Below are positions 8,384-17,719 of a stretch of DNA of 64,000 nucleotides, piece after piece (within the stretch, counting starts at the first letter, position 1; the number at the start of each line of letters is the position of its first letter). The notes under the pieces are model-generated. The model had not been told where the DNA came from. It made no database searches and saw nothing but the letters and a program-made list of their open reading frames with translations. The stretch lies in NCBI RefSeq assembly GCF_002950945.1, contig NZ_CP012673.1, positions 3,452,501 through 3,516,500 on the forward strand, given 5' to 3'. This DNA is from Sorangium cellulosum. Its GTDB lineage: Bacteria > Myxococcota_A > Polyangia > Polyangiales > Polyangiaceae. The position numbers and the translations under genes are program-made.

Positions 8384-9946
8384 ATGACGGCGACGTCTCT
8401 TCGTTCGCGCGGCGCGCGGCGTGTTTGTGCGGTCGCTCTTCCGTGCGCGTTGTTCGCAGGGTGCGGGGCACCCGGCCCCGCGCTGCCCGGGGCCGAGCTC
8501 GCGACCGAGCCGGTCGAGCCGGTCGAGCCTTCGACCCCGGATCCCGCGGACGATCTCGCGCTGTTCGAGCCGCGGGACCCCGAGCCATGTGACCCTTCCA
8601 TCTCGGTTCCGAGCGACGGACCGGCGCTCGTCGTGACCGACCCGAACATCCTCGAGCCGTTCCAGCTCGAGCGGGTGCTCGCGCAGATCCTCGCGCGCGC
8701 CGGGGAGACGGAGATGACGCCGCGGGAGCTCCTGCAGCGCCTGTTCGACACGGAGAACACCACGGCCGGCGCCGTGTTCCCGGACAACGTTCATTGTGAC
8801 AGCCCGGAGAACCGCGCTTTCACCAACGCTGCTCCCGTCGATTGCCCGCGCGCGGAGGGCGCGCTCGCGCGGAGCCCGGACCTGTTCACGCCGGGCCGCC
8901 CGGACTACTTCGCCCCGGTCGCGCTCGTCAACCGCTTCGATCTGGCCACGACGGCCATGGATACCTGCGGCGAGTACCGCATGATCTACGCCAAGCAGTC
9001 GGGGCGCGACGACCCGGACGACCGGGTCTTCCTCATCTTCGAAGGGGCGCTCTCCAACCCGACGCCGGGCGATATCATGACGTGTTCGTCCCCCGCGGCG
9101 CTGTGGGCGAGCCTCGAAGGGCAGGACCCGGCGACGATCACCGCGAGCCTCGAGGCCTTCTATTTCGACGGGCTGCCAGGCTTCGCGCCGCTCGTGGATC
9201 CCAACCACTTCGGTCTCCTGTCGAGCGATGACGGGGCTTACGGCTCCCAGCGCGGGCAGGTGCGCTTGAGCCAGCGCATGCAAGAGCCGTGGGAGATGCG
9301 GGAGCTTCGCTTGACGACCCCGGGCAAGAGCGAGCTGCCGCGGCTCCTCTTCGCGCCGACGACCGTCAAGAACAACCCTGCGCCGGCCCTGTACGACCCG
9401 GGCTCGACCGAGCCCACGGACGCCGCGCTCCTGTTCGTGGAGGCGTTCCGCACGAACGTGCCGCTGCTCGCCGCGGCCCGGGTCCCGGGGATCCGGATGG
9501 AGGTGCCTAGCCGCGTCAACGCGGGAGAGAGCGCGGTGAGCGGCGGCGCGACGACCGATTATGCAGCCCTGCTGGCGCGCGACACGTCGCTCCTGGATCA
9601 GCTCGAGGAGGAGATCGCGCGCGCGCGGCCCGACCTGTCCTGCCCTCCGGACGACCCGCTGACCGCCGAGTCCATCCTGAAGCGCGCGTCGGTCCAGTCC
9701 TGCGCGGGCTGTCACGCTCCGGAGCAGTTTCTCGGGCCGGAGAGGAAGATCGGCTGCGGGCTCGAGTGGCCGGGCACGCTCGGCGAGGTGCATATCGACG
9801 AGCGCGGCGCGCTCTCCCCGGCGCTCACCGAGGTGTTCCTGCCGCACCGCGCGAAGGTGATGACGACCTTCCTCCAGGCGTGCGACGCGGCGGCCATCCA
9901 GGAGAACCTCCTTCCCGTCGCGTCCGACACCCTACTGCCGATCTGA
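8384..9946 (+). CDS. Secreted lipoprotein with a C-terminal CxxCH haem motif
   Basis: A 520-residue protein with a lipoprotein signal (basic start, hydrophobic stretch, lipobox LFAGC with Cys27). An acidic Pro/Glu linker (PVEPVEPSTPDPADD) follows, then a large domain I do not recognise. Near the C-terminus CAGCH (440-444) is a c-type haem attachment site in a short cytochrome-like tail. Several other cysteines suggest disulfides. It probably sits at the outer membrane or periplasm. AAAGGAGGGG lies directly before the ATG and fixes the start. Similar haem-tailed lipoproteins are frequent in myxobacteria, but I cannot name a substrate. Confidence 0.75.
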   Translation: MTATSLRSRGARRVCAVALPCALFAGCGAPGPALPGAELATEPVEPVEPSTPDPADDLALFEPRDPEPCDPSISVPSDGPALVVTDPNILEPFQLERVLAQILARAGETEMTPRELLQRLFDTENTTAGAVFPDNVHCDSPENRAFTNAAPVDCPRAEGALARSPDLFTPGRPDYFAPVALVNRFDLATTAMDTCGEYRMIYAKQSGRDDPDDRVFLIFEGALSNPTPGDIMTCSSPAALWASLEGQDPATITASLEAFYFDGLPGFAPLVDPNHFGLLSSDDGAYGSQRGQVRLSQRMQEPWEMRELRLTTPGKSELPRLLFAPTTVKNNPAPALYDPGSTEPTDAALLFVEAFRTNVPLLAAARVPGIRMEVPSRVNAGESAVSGGATTDYAALLARDTSLLDQLEEEIARARPDLSCPPDDPLTAESILKRASVQSCAGCHAPEQFLGPERKIGCGLEWPGTLGEVHIDERGALSPALTEVFLPHRAKVMTTFLQACDAAAIQENLLPVASDTLLPI

Positions 9947-9960
9947 GCGCCGCGCGCAGC

Positions 9961-10100
9961 CCAGCTGTGGGCCAGCGTGAGCACGAGGCCGCGGAGGACG
10001 TTGTTCACGCCCGGGCACAGCCCGCCGCACGTCACGATGCCGGCGCGAATGTCCTTCGGATCCCAGAAGATGGCGCGGGTTTCTACGGCTTTTCGGGGGC
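9961..10100 (-). pseudogene. Remnant of a plant-type 6-phosphofructokinase
   Basis: The minus strand encodes, without interruption over about 47 codons, a segment that reads AIFWDPKDIRAGIVTCGG and continues LCPGVNNVLRGLVLTL. This is the start of the nucleotide-binding domain of plant/spirochaete-type phosphofructokinases (IVTCGGLCPG-N-V-R signature). Similarity stops at AHSW near 9961, just beside the stop of the upstream convergent gene, and nothing of the rest of the enzyme (normally 400+ residues) is present. No start codon or ribosome-binding site precedes it. I read it as a fragment left by deletion or recombination. Confidence 0.7.
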
Positions 10101-10186
10101 GAGAAGGCGGGGTAACGCGCGTTCGTTTGCCGAGCGCGGGCGCCGGCGGGCCCTCGCGGGCCGCCGGCGCTGGGAGCGCCTCGCGC

Positions 10187-10666
10187 TCAGAGGGTGATGG
10201 CGCCGGAGCGGATGAGGTACGCGAGCCGGCTGCGCTGCTCCGGATCGAGCAGCGCGTGGGTGCGCGCGAGCGTCTTCACGACCGCCTCGCGCAGCCGCTC
10301 GGCGCTCCGGATGCGCGCCGCCGCGGCCTCGGCGACCCTGGCCTCGTCGAACGTCTCGCCCGCGAGCGCGTCCGCGAACGCCGCGGTCACGCGGCGGTTG
10401 TCGACCGCGGCCTGGGCGCGCTCGGTCTTGAGGTCGTCCATGAGGCGCGCCAGCTCGGCCACCTGCTTGTCGTTCAGGCCGAGCTTCTCCGCGAGGAAGC
10501 GGAGCGGCCTGCGCACCCCGAAGCTCCACCCGCCCATCTCGCCGTCGTGATCGCCGCCCGCGTGGGCCCACCCCGGCCCGCCGCCCGACCGTCCGCAACC
10601 TGCCGCCGCGCCGAACGCAGCACGGCGCTGCGCGCGCTTCCACCACGCAATCATTCCCGGGTACAT
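10187..10666 (-). CDS. Spy/CpxP-like small periplasmic protein
   Basis: A 159-residue protein. The first 50 residues are Gly/His/Trp-rich (PGWAHAGGDHDGEMGGW). The remainder is helical: LAEKLGLNDKQVAELARLMD, then a long charged helix and a final LDPEQRSRLAYLIRSG. The two LxxxQ-type helices around 65-85 and 140-155 match the LTxxQ repeats of Spy/CpxP and heavy-metal-sensor-like proteins. There is no clean signal peptide, so location is uncertain. The ATG at 10666 has GGAGAG eight bases upstream; an upstream in-frame start (10711) is less likely. Confidence 0.6.
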   Translation of the reverse strand: MYPGMIAWWKRAQRRAAFGAAAGCGRSGGGPGWAHAGGDHDGEMGGWSFGVRRPLRFLAEKLGLNDKQVAELARLMDDLKTERAQAAVDNRRVTAAFADALAGETFDEARVAEAAAARIRSAERLREAVVKTLARTHALLDPEQRSRLAYLIRSGAITL

Positions 10667-10813
10667 GGCACTCTCCTCTCGCCGGGGCGCGAGGCCGCCG
10701 GCGGGGTTCAACGCGCGGGCTCCATGCCTCGCGCAAGCACCAGCGTGAGGCGTCGCGCGCCCCTGTCAAGCTGAGGCTGGCCGTTCCGGAGACACCTCCG
10801 GTAGGCTCGCGCC

Positions 10814-11719
10814 ATGGCGACGACCCTGCACACCCTCGCTCCAGGCGACGAGGCCGCCCTCGAGGCGTTCCTCGTCCAGCACGCCGACAGCTCGATGTTC
10901 CTGCGCTCCAACGCCCGCGGCGCCGGCCTTGCCGATGAGGGCAAGCCGTACCAGGCCACTTATGTCGCCGCCCTGGAGCAGGGCAGGATCGTCGCCGTGG
11001 CGGCGCATTGCTGGAACGGGCTCGTGATCGTCCAGGCGCCCGTCCACACCGAGGAGGTCGCGCGCGCCGCCGTCGAGCGATCGGGCCGGGCGAAGCGGAT
11101 CGGCGTCACCGGCCCGTACGAGCAGGTCGAGCGCGTCCGGCGCGCCCTCGGCTTCGCCGAGCACCTCGCCGCGCGCGACGGCCGCGAGAAGCTGTTCGTG
11201 CTCGAGCTCGCCGCGCTGCGTGTGCCCGCCCCGCTCGTCGCGGGCGAGGTGGTATGCCGCCGCTCCGCGCCCGGCGACGTCGAGCGGCTCGCCCGCTGGC
11301 GCGCCGCGTACTCGACCGAGCTCTTCGGCTGGGCGCCCGGGCCGGCGCTCGACGCGTCGTCGCGCGAGCATGTCGCGCGCCAGCACGAGGACGGGAGCGC
11401 GTTCGTGCTCGTCTCCGGCAAAGAGGGGGAGGGGGAAAGAGAGGGGGAGAGGGGAGAGCCGGTGTCGTGTACGTTCTTCAACGCGCGTTTGCCCGACATG
11501 GTGCAAGTCGGCGGCGTGTGGACCCCGCCGGAGCTGCGCGGGCGCGGTCACGCGCGCGCGGTCGTGGCCGGGTCGCTGCTGTCGGCGCGGGGAGAGGGCG
11601 CGACGCGGGCGATCCTGTTCACGGGCGCGGAGAACCGCGCGGCGATCGCCGCTTACGAGGCGCTCGGGTTCACGCTGGCCGGGGAGTACGGGCTGTTCCT
11701 GCTGGCCGGCGCGGGGTGA
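10814..11719 (+). CDS. GNAT-family N-acetyltransferase
   Basis: A 301-residue protein. The C-terminal half (about 170-300) is a GNAT domain: the acetyl-CoA pyrophosphate loop ELRGRGHARAVV at about 240-251 and the motif-B region AAIAAYEALGF are clear. The N-terminal half resembles a degenerate second GNAT fold (RVRRALGFAEH). Between them is a short Glu/Gly-rich insert (GKEGEGEREGERGE), likely a loop expansion. It should acetylate a small amine or protein, substrate unknown. It stands alone. Confidence 0.8.
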   Translation: MATTLHTLAPGDEAALEAFLVQHADSSMFLRSNARGAGLADEGKPYQATYVAALEQGRIVAVAAHCWNGLVIVQAPVHTEEVARAAVERSGRAKRIGVTGPYEQVERVRRALGFAEHLAARDGREKLFVLELAALRVPAPLVAGEVVCRRSAPGDVERLARWRAAYSTELFGWAPGPALDASSREHVARQHEDGSAFVLVSGKEGEGEREGERGEPVSCTFFNARLPDMVQVGGVWTPPELRGRGHARAVVAGSLLSARGEGATRAILFTGAENRAAIAAYEALGFTLAGEYGLFLLAGAG

Positions 11720-11834
11720 GCGAGCGGGTGAGAGGGGACTGGAGGCGGCGGAGAAACGGCGGACCGCCCTTTGGCCATTCGCCTCTGGGCAAGGAGTACT
11801 GCCGCAAGCCGTGATGGCGGCCGTAGCTACTGCT

Positions 11835-12020
11835 TCAGGAGCGGAAGGACCACGAGCCGCCCGAAGGCATCGGGGACGGTGAGCCGCAGAACTGCTCGAG
11901 CGGGCGCGCCTGCTCCTCGTCGAACGTGGTCAGGAACGGATCGGGCTCCTCGCGGAGCGCGCGCAGCCTGAGCGCGCGGAGGGCGGCAGCGTCAACCTCG
12001 GTGAGCCGGCGGACAGTCAT
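11835..12020 (-). pseudogene. Truncated acetyltransferase N-terminus
   Basis: The 61-codon frame begins MTVRRLTEVDAAALRALRL and continues REEPDPFLTTFDEE, which looks like beta-1/alpha-1 of a GNAT acetyltransferase. It stops after about 43 such residues and runs into unrelated sequence. A second frame overlapping its end (about 11827-11890) reads VPDAFGRLVVLPLLKQ and ends at a stop, which looks like the C-terminus of some other protein. No acetyl-CoA motif follows. I read the stretch as gene debris. Confidence 0.5.
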
Positions 12021-12059
12021 TGGAGCCGCGGATCGTGCCAGAACTCCCGCTGCACGGCG

Positions 12060-12899
12060 CTAGAATTCGGCGATTACCCCGATCGCGGGATTGATGATGT
12101 AGCCGTCGAGGTCGACCTTGAAGCCCCGCTTCCCGAAGGCGTCGACCAGGCCGCTCCCGAACGTGCTGACGCCCGTCAGCTCGAAGCCGACGAACAGGTG
12201 CTTGTAGCCGATCGCGACGCCGATCTGGGTGCCCACATAGACGGCGTACCCGGTGAACGAGCCGGACTCCTGCTCCCCCGGGTAGCCGGTGAAGGCGGGC
12301 AGGTGCAGGACCATGTCGGCGCCGAACCTCGCGAGCATCAGGCGAGGACCGATCCAGAGCCGGTACCATTCGGCCCGCTGCCCGAGCATGATCGGCACAT
12401 CGATCTGCCACCGCCAGAAGTCATCGACCTCGATCATCTCGAGGCCGCTCTCGAGGGGATACCCGCGCACGAAGTACGCGAGGCCGGCGCCCACCGTGAG
12501 GTCGTAGTCGTCGTCCTTGTCGATCTCCGCGAGCTGATGGCGGGTGCCCACGCGGAGCGAGTTGCTGGTGTAGCGGAGGTTGGCCTCCCACCTGTCGACC
12601 GGGGTGAAGCCGATGCCGAGGTGCGGCGTGATCGCGGTCGGGCTGAGCGCGTGCGCGCCGACAGCCTTGAAGAGCATCAACCGCTCCTCCTGGGACAGCT
12701 TGCTCGACCTCGCGAGGTTCGCCCCGTTAATCCCCTTGGCGACAAGATCCCGGGGCGCGCTCAACGCGAGCGCGGCGTCCGCCCCGAACTCGACCTGCGC
12801 ATGGCCCGTCTCGGCGATGTGCCCTGGGTGAAACGTGGAGAGCGCCGGGGCGCAACCGCATGTCCAGAGGGTGAGGAGAGCCGACGCGCAAGGCCGCAT
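12060..12899 (-). CDS. Outer-membrane beta-barrel-like lipoprotein
   Basis: A 279-residue protein with a short hydrophobic N-terminus ending in Cys (LLTLWTCGC), a possible lipobox. The body alternates hydrophobic and polar residues with many Gly/Tyr/Phe (VGAGLAYFVRGY, MLARFGADMVLHL, GYAVYVGTQIGVAIGYKHLFVGFEL) and ends in Phe, as outer-membrane barrels often do. I count 8-10 plausible strands. Function unknown. The upstream gap toward the next gene contains the inverted repeat at 12971-13057. Confidence 0.65.
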   Translation of the reverse strand: MRPCASALLTLWTCGCAPALSTFHPGHIAETGHAQVEFGADAALALSAPRDLVAKGINGANLARSSKLSQEERLMLFKAVGAHALSPTAITPHLGIGFTPVDRWEANLRYTSNSLRVGTRHQLAEIDKDDDYDLTVGAGLAYFVRGYPLESGLEMIEVDDFWRWQIDVPIMLGQRAEWYRLWIGPRLMLARFGADMVLHLPAFTGYPGEQESGSFTGYAVYVGTQIGVAIGYKHLFVGFELTGVSTFGSGLVDAFGKRGFKVDLDGYIINPAIGVIAEF

Positions 12900-12970
12900 G
12901 GGGCCGGCACGTTATCATGGGCTCCCCCGCTTCGTGCTCCGGATCACGGGGCTGGGACGCGGCCACCGCG

Positions 12971-13057
12971 CGGAGGAAGGGCAGGCGCCGTCGCGCCAGG
13001 GCCGCCCGGTGCGCGACCGGTCCGAGGGGCCGGCGCGCGGCGTCTGCCCTTCCTCCG
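12971..13057. repeat. 19-bp inverted repeat, large hairpin
   Basis: Bases 12971-12989 pair with 13039-13057 (18 of 19), and the 49-base interior can pair further (GCGCGCC-type blocks). It is non-coding, lies between two minus-strand genes, and resembles the other long intergenic palindromes of the window in size and GC content. Confidence 0.65.
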
Positions 13058-13116
13058 AGCCCAGGTGTGGACCGGGCCCGCCAGCTTCGTCGAGCGAGGC
13101 GCTCGCGTGGCCGGGA

Positions 13117-13425
13117 TCAGTCCCGCCCCTTCTTCACGCCGATGTCCTCGTACGGATTCGGCCTGCCCTCCTCCTCGTCGCCGACCGCGGCGCCCTTGCC
13201 GCCGAAGTCGCCGTGGCCGTGGTTCGCGCCCACGGCGCCCTCGGTGTCGCCCCCCTGGTGCGTCCCGCCCGGGTTCTCGCCCTTCTGGTACGCCTCGGCG
13301 CTCTCCTGCGAGCTCTTGCCGCCGTGCTGCTGCTCGCCGGCGCGCCGCTGTGTCCGCTCGTCGACGTGCTGCTGGTTGTGATCCTCGGTGCTCGGCTTGT
13401 TCTGGTTCTCCATGGGATTTTTCAT
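13117..13425 (-). CDS. Small hydrophilic Gly/His/Glu-rich protein
   Basis: A 102-residue, very polar protein (MKNPMENQNKPSTEDHNQQ... ends YEDIGVKKGRD) with no hydrophobic core. It is rich in Gln, His, Gly and Glu and looks intrinsically disordered, like stress-type small proteins annotated only as hypothetical. Its composition differs from the Arg/Ala/Pro bias of spurious frames, which supports it being real. A second ATG four codons downstream (13413) is possible; neither has a good ribosome-binding site. It is divergent from the methyltransferase. Confidence 0.6.
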   Translation of the reverse strand: MKNPMENQNKPSTEDHNQQHVDERTQRRAGEQQHGGKSSQESAEAYQKGENPGGTHQGGDTEGAVGANHGHGDFGGKGAAVGDEEEGRPNPYEDIGVKKGRD

Positions 13426-13597
13426 GGTGCGGCGGTGCCCGGCCGCAACCCCCCCCGCCGGAGCGGTCCGCGACCTTGCCGCCGTCCGCGCCGTCTTTTC
13501 CCCGCCGCCGTCTACCCGTCGCCGCGCCCGCGCGGATCCAGTAGGCCTCGCGCTCCTCCACGCCTCCAGCGTCGCTCCCCGTCCGCTCCGGCCGCCC

Positions 13598-14836
13598 ATG
13601 CTCCCCTCCACCAGGCCCTGTTCCGTCGCCCGGCGCCTCGAGCGCGCGCTCGAGGTGCTCGTGCCGGCGCTCGACATCGTCGAGGCGCGCGTGGACGAGG
13701 GCGCCGCGCCGGCGTGGTGCGAATCACGCGGCTGGACGGGCTTCCTCCTCGCGCTCTCCGACGGCGATCTCGCCCGCTGCGAGGCCGACGGGCTCGCGGC
13801 GTGCATCGACGGGCTCGGCGGCGCGCCTCCGGGCCTCGTCGCGTTCGCGCGCGCGGCCGCCGGGGCCGCGGCGCTGCCGCGGCGCCCGGTCGAGCCGCTG
13901 GTGCCGCCGCTCCCGGCGCTCCAGGCGGTGCCGGCGCGCAAGCGGCGCCAGCTGGAAGTGTTGCTCGGCGCGGTGGCGCCCCTCTGCGCGCGCGCCCGCC
14001 GCATCGTCGACGTCGGCGCGGGGCACGGGCACTTCACCCGCCTCGCCGCGGCGCGCTTCGACCGCGACGCGATCGGCCTCGAGCGCGAGCCCGACCGCGT
14101 CGCGACGGCCTCGGCGCTGGCCGCGGGGGGGCGGGCGCGCTTCGTCGCGTTCGACGCCTGCCAGGAGGCGCTCGCGTTCGCCCCCGACGACCTGGCGGTC
14201 GGCCTGCACGCCTGCGGCGAGCTCGGGGACCGCATGGTCGCGGCGGCGGCCCGTTCGCGCTGCGATCTCGCGCTCGTCTCGTGTTGCCTCCAGAAGATCG
14301 GCGCGCCGGCCCGCGAGCCGCTGTCGGCCGCCGCCCGGGAGGCCGGCCTCGTCCTGCCGCGCGAGGCGCTGGGCCTCACCAACCTCACCGCGCGGCGCAT
14401 CGGCGTCGAGGCCACGCTCGACGAGGAGCTCGCGGCGCGCGAGCGCCGCCACGCGCTGCTCTCGCTGCTCCGCGGCCGGGGGCTCGACGTCGCCCTGGGC
14501 GAGGAGATGCGCGGGATCAACCGGCGCCGCGCGCACGGCGGGCTCCGCGAGCTCGCCGCGCGGGCGCTCTCGCTGCGCGGCCTGGCCCCGGCCACCGAGG
14601 CCGAGCTCCGCGAGCGCGAGGCCGCCGCGCGCGCGGCGTTCGGCCGGATGCGCCGGCTCACGTTGCCGCGCTCCCTCCTGGCCCGCCTCACGGAGGTGGC
14701 GGTCGCGCTGGATCGCGCGGCGGCCCTCGGCGACGCGGGCCACGAGGTCGAGGCGGCGATCGTCTTCGATCCCGAGGTGACGCCGAGGAACATCGCGATC
14801 TTCGCGAGCGCGCGGCCGGGCGGGCTCGGCGCCTGA
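13598..14836 (+). CDS. SAM-dependent methyltransferase (Methyltransf_32-like)
   Basis: A 412-residue protein. The SAM-binding motif I is VDVGAGHGHFTR at about 137-148. A second diagnostic block, GLHACGELGDRM at about 204-215, is typical of the Methyltransf_32 (PF13679) group, as is the downstream VSCCLQKIG. The N-terminal 110 residues are helical and variable. Substrate unknown. The start is the first ATG after the proline-rich leader frame; the in-frame extension to 13388 is low-complexity and overlaps the divergent gene. Confidence 0.8.
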   Translation: MLPSTRPCSVARRLERALEVLVPALDIVEARVDEGAAPAWCESRGWTGFLLALSDGDLARCEADGLAACIDGLGGAPPGLVAFARAAAGAAALPRRPVEPLVPPLPALQAVPARKRRQLEVLLGAVAPLCARARRIVDVGAGHGHFTRLAAARFDRDAIGLEREPDRVATASALAAGGRARFVAFDACQEALAFAPDDLAVGLHACGELGDRMVAAAARSRCDLALVSCCLQKIGAPAREPLSAAAREAGLVLPREALGLTNLTARRIGVEATLDEELAARERRHALLSLLRGRGLDVALGEEMRGINRRRAHGGLRELAARALSLRGLAPATEAELREREAAARAAFGRMRRLTLPRSLLARLTEVAVALDRAAALGDAGHEVEAAIVFDPEVTPRNIAIFASARPGGLGA

Positions 14837-14920
14837 CGCGGCGCCACGGCGGTCCGGCGCCGGGGGCCTGCGGCGCCGCGGCGGCGGTCCGGGCAGCGCA
14901 GGGGTCCGCGGCCGTGCGCG

Positions 14921-16654
14921 TCAGCGGTGCTCGCGCAGGCGCACGGACTTCGTGGTCGGCTCGCTGCTGCTCGGCGACGCCGCCGGCGGCGCGAGCACCG
15001 CGCGCGGGCGGGACGGCCTCACCGGATCCGCCGGCGCGTGCGCGGCGCCCGCCGGAGCGAGCCTGCTCGCTGCGGCGCCCGCGGGGGGCGCGCCGGCCGG
15101 GGGGGGAGGTGAATGCGGGGGCTCGGGCGCCTCGCCCGCAGGCGCCGTGGGCTCCGCCGCCGCCGGCGCGGCCAGCGGGGCCGCCGCTGCGGGCTCGACG
15201 TCCGGCGCCGTGTCCAGCAGCCGCGCGAGCGCCGCCCCGGCCACGGCGATCGCGGCGATCACCGCCACGGCCGCCCTGGCGCCGCGACGACGACCGCGGC
15301 GACCGAGCACGCCACCGCCCGGGTCGCTCCCGCGCGACAGGCTCGCCGCGGCCGCGGGCGCTGGCTGCGCCTCGGCGCCCGGCTGCAGCGCCTCGGCGCC
15401 CGGCTGCAGCGCCTCGGCGCCCGGCTGCGCCTCAGCACCCGGCTGCGCCTCGGCGCCCGGCTGCGCCCCGGCGCCAGGCTCCGCCTCCGGGCGCGGCGCG
15501 TTCGCAGGCGCTGGATCGCTGGCGGACGCCTTCGTGGGCGCCGCCAGCTCCGCGAGCTCCTTCACCAGCGGCCCCGCGGGGCCCTGGATCGCCGGCGCCA
15601 CCTGGATCGGCCCGGTGACCGTCCGCGCGTCCTCGCGGAAGACCCGCGGCTGCTCCGGCGCGGTGGGCACGCCGGCGGCTTCGGCCTCCGCCGCAGGCGG
15701 CGTCTTCTGCGCGATCTGCTGGATACGCGCCACCTTCTGGCGCGTCCGGTCGGGCCCCAGCGGCTCGAGTTGCCTGGCCAGCTCGGCGACCGTCTGGAGG
15801 CGGCGGGCCGGGTCCTTCTCGAGGCACCTCAGGAGGATGCGCTCGAGCTCCTCGGGCAGATCGGGCCGGTGCACGCGCGGCGGCACCGGCGGGTCGGTGA
15901 CGATGGCCACGAACAGCGCCGAGACCGACTCGGCCTCGAACGGCAGCCGCCCCGCCACGAGCTGGTAGAGGCTCAGGCCGAGCGCCCAGATGTCGGTGCG
16001 GGTGTCCACCGTCCGCGTGCTGCGGATGTGCTCCGGCGACATGTAGCGGGGCGAGCCGAGCACCACGGACGTCACCGTCAGCCCGGCGTCCTGTCCGAGC
16101 ACGCTCGCCTCGCAGGCCTTCGAGATGCCGAAATCGAGCACCTTGATCAAGGTCGAGCCGTCCTCGCGGCTCGCCAGGAAAAGGTTGCCGGGCTTGAGGT
16201 CGCGGTGGACGATCCCGAGCGCGTGCGCCTCGGCGACGGCCTCGCAGGCCTCGATCACGTAGCCGACGGCGAGCTCCACGGGCAGCGGGCCCCGCGCCTC
16301 CAGGAGCGCCTCGAGGTCGATGCCGCTCAGGTACTCCATCACGAAGTACGGCTGCGCCTCGCCGGCCTGTCCCACGTCAATGACGCGCGCGACGTGCTCG
16401 CTCGTGATCGCCGCCGACGCCTGCGCCTCGCGGAGGAAGCGCTCGACCGCGCCGGGGGTGGCGCGCCCCTCGGGGAGCAGGAACTTCAGCGCGACCCGGT
16501 GGCGCAGCGAGACGTGGTGCGCCGAGACGACTACCCCCATGCCCCCGCGCCCGAGCACCCGCTCGACGCGGTACTTGCCTTCGATGATGTCCCCGGCCTG
16601 CGGGATCCCGCCCCCGGTAGCCGTCCCGACCGCATCGCAGCCTGCCTGGGCCAT
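14921..16654 (-). CDS. Pkn-type Ser/Thr protein kinase with single membrane anchor
   Basis: A 577-residue protein. The kinase domain spans about 25-300: glycine loop GRGGMG (35-40), Lys57 in [13 protein letters not shown] (150-157), DFG (174-176), SPE (206-208). All catalytic residues are present. A Pro/Ala-rich linker follows with five or six tandem GAEAQP-type repeats (DNA about 15360-15480), then one hydrophobic segment ([19 protein letters not shown]) and a long Pro/Ala-rich tail that would lie outside. This is the usual myxobacterial Pkn layout, but the outer part has no recognisable sensor. A GTG at 16672 could also start it. Confidence 0.9.
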   Translation of the reverse strand: MAQAGCDAVGTATGGGIPQAGDIIEGKYRVERVLGRGGMGVVVSAHHVSLRHRVALKFLLPEGRATPGAVERFLREAQASAAITSEHVARVIDVGQAGEAQPYFVMEYLSGIDLEALLEARGPLPVELAVGYVIEACEAVAEAHALGIVHRDLKPGNLFLASREDGSTLIKVLDFGISKACEASVLGQDAGLTVTSVVLGSPRYMSPEHIRSTRTVDTRTDIWALGLSLYQLVAGRLPFEAESVSALFVAIVTDPPVPPRVHRPDLPEELERILLRCLEKDPARRLQTVAELARQLEPLGPDRTRQKVARIQQIAQKTPPAAEAEAAGVPTAPEQPRVFREDARTVTGPIQVAPAIQGPAGPLVKELAELAAPTKASASDPAPANAPRPEAEPGAGAQPGAEAQPGAEAQPGAEALQPGAEALQPGAEAQPAPAAAASLSRGSDPGGGVLGRRGRRRGARAAVAVIAAIAVAGAALARLLDTAPDVEPAAAAPLAAPAAAEPTAPAGEAPEPPHSPPPPAGAPPAGAAASRLAPAGAAHAPADPVRPSRPRAVLAPPAASPSSSEPTTKSVRLREHR

Positions 16655-16784
16655 CGGCGGGCGAGTATACACGAGCCCCCTGCGTCACCGGCCGGATCTC
16701 GCCCAGGCCCCCGCCGCATCGCCTGGCCCGGCGGCGGCGGTGGCCTATCCTGCTGGCGGACACTCACCTTCACGAGGGCTCACC

Positions 16785-17219
16785 ATGCATGACTTCACCG
16801 CGACTGGCCCGCTCCTCGGCGGCGCACTCATCGGCCTCAGCGCGTCGCTGCTGCTGCTCTTCAACGGGAGAGTCGCGGGCGTCAGCGGCATCCTCGGGGG
16901 GCTCCTCGTCCGGAAGCCCGGCGACGCCGCCTGGCGCGCGGCGTTCCTCGCCGGCCTGCTCCTCGGCGGCCTCGCGCTCGTCGCCGTCCACCCCGGCGCC
17001 TTCCCCCCGGGCGCGGGCGGCCGCTCGTTCGGCCTCGTCGCCGCCGCGGGGCTGCTCGTCGGCTACGGCGCGCGGCTCGGCAACGGGTGCACGAGCGGCC
17101 ATGGAGTCTGCGGACTCAGCCGTCTGTCGGTCCGGTCCCTCGCGGCCACGGCGGCGTTCATGGCGACCGCGGCCGTCACCGTGGCGCTCGGCCGGCACGT
17201 GCTGGGAGCGGCGCGATGA
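16785..17219 (+). CDS. YeeE/YedE-family sulfur transporter, first half
   Basis: A 144-residue membrane protein with four hydrophobic segments. It carries the family signature [17 protein letters not shown] at about 104-120, with the two cysteines that handle sulfur in YeeE (thiosulfate uptake) and related PmpA/PmpB proteins. It is half the size of full-length YeeE. Its TGA overlaps the ATG of the next gene (ATGA), so the two are translationally coupled and probably form one transporter. It is divergent from the kinase. Confidence 0.85.
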   Translation: MHDFTATGPLLGGALIGLSASLLLLFNGRVAGVSGILGGLLVRKPGDAAWRAAFLAGLLLGGLALVAVHPGAFPPGAGGRSFGLVAAAGLLVGYGARLGNGCTSGHGVCGLSRLSVRSLAATAAFMATAAVTVALGRHVLGAAR

Positions 17220-17719
17220 GGCAGAACGCGATCGCGCTCCTCGCTGGCGTGCTGTTCGCCGTGGGGCTCGGCGTCTCGGGCATGACGCTGCCGTCGAGGG
17301 TCCTCGGCTTCCTCGACGTCGCCGGCGACTGGGACCCGAGCCTCGCGTTCGTCATGGCGGGCGCCGTCTCGGTGCACGCCGTCGCGTACCGTGTCCTCCA
17401 CTGGCAGCAGCGCGCCGCGCGGTCCGGCGCCGCCGGCAAGCCGCGGTTTCCCCTGCTCGCAGGCCGCGTGGACCTTCCGACCCGCGCGGCCGTGGACGCG
17501 CGCCTCCTCGCCGGCGCTGCGCTGTTCGGTGTCGGCTGGGGGCTCGCCGGGTACTGCCCTGGCCCGGCGCTCACCTCTCTCGCGACCGGCTCGCCCGAGG
17601 TCGTCGTCTTCGTTGCGGCGATGATCGCCGGCATGGCGCTCGAGCACGTCGCCTCGGCGAGGGCGAGATCCACGGCGAGCGCGCGCGCCAGCGCGAGCGC
17701 GATCGCGCACGACGGCTGA
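17216..17719 (+). CDS. YeeE/YedE-family (DUF6691-like) partner, second half
   Basis: A 167-residue membrane protein with four hydrophobic segments and the second half-signature [13 protein letters not shown] at about 118-130, with its single conserved Cys. With the preceding gene it rebuilds the pseudo-symmetric YeeE/PmpAB fold. Such pairs import thiosulfate or other sulfane sulfur and often sit beside persulfide-handling enzymes; none are adjacent here. The C-terminal tail ([15 protein letters not shown]) is low-complexity. Confidence 0.82.
   Translation: MRQNAIALLAGVLFAVGLGVSGMTLPSRVLGFLDVAGDWDPSLAFVMAGAVSVHAVAYRVLHWQQRAARSGAAGKPRFPLLAGRVDLPTRAAVDARLLAGAALFGVGWGLAGYCPGPALTSLATGSPEVVVFVAAMIAGMALEHVASARARSTASARASASAIAHDG

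Noticed and set aside
7701..8787. Minus-strand frames through the 7.8-8.4 kb gap as possible genes
   Set aside because: Arg/Ser/Pro-rich translations that overlap both neighbours, without ribosome-binding sites.
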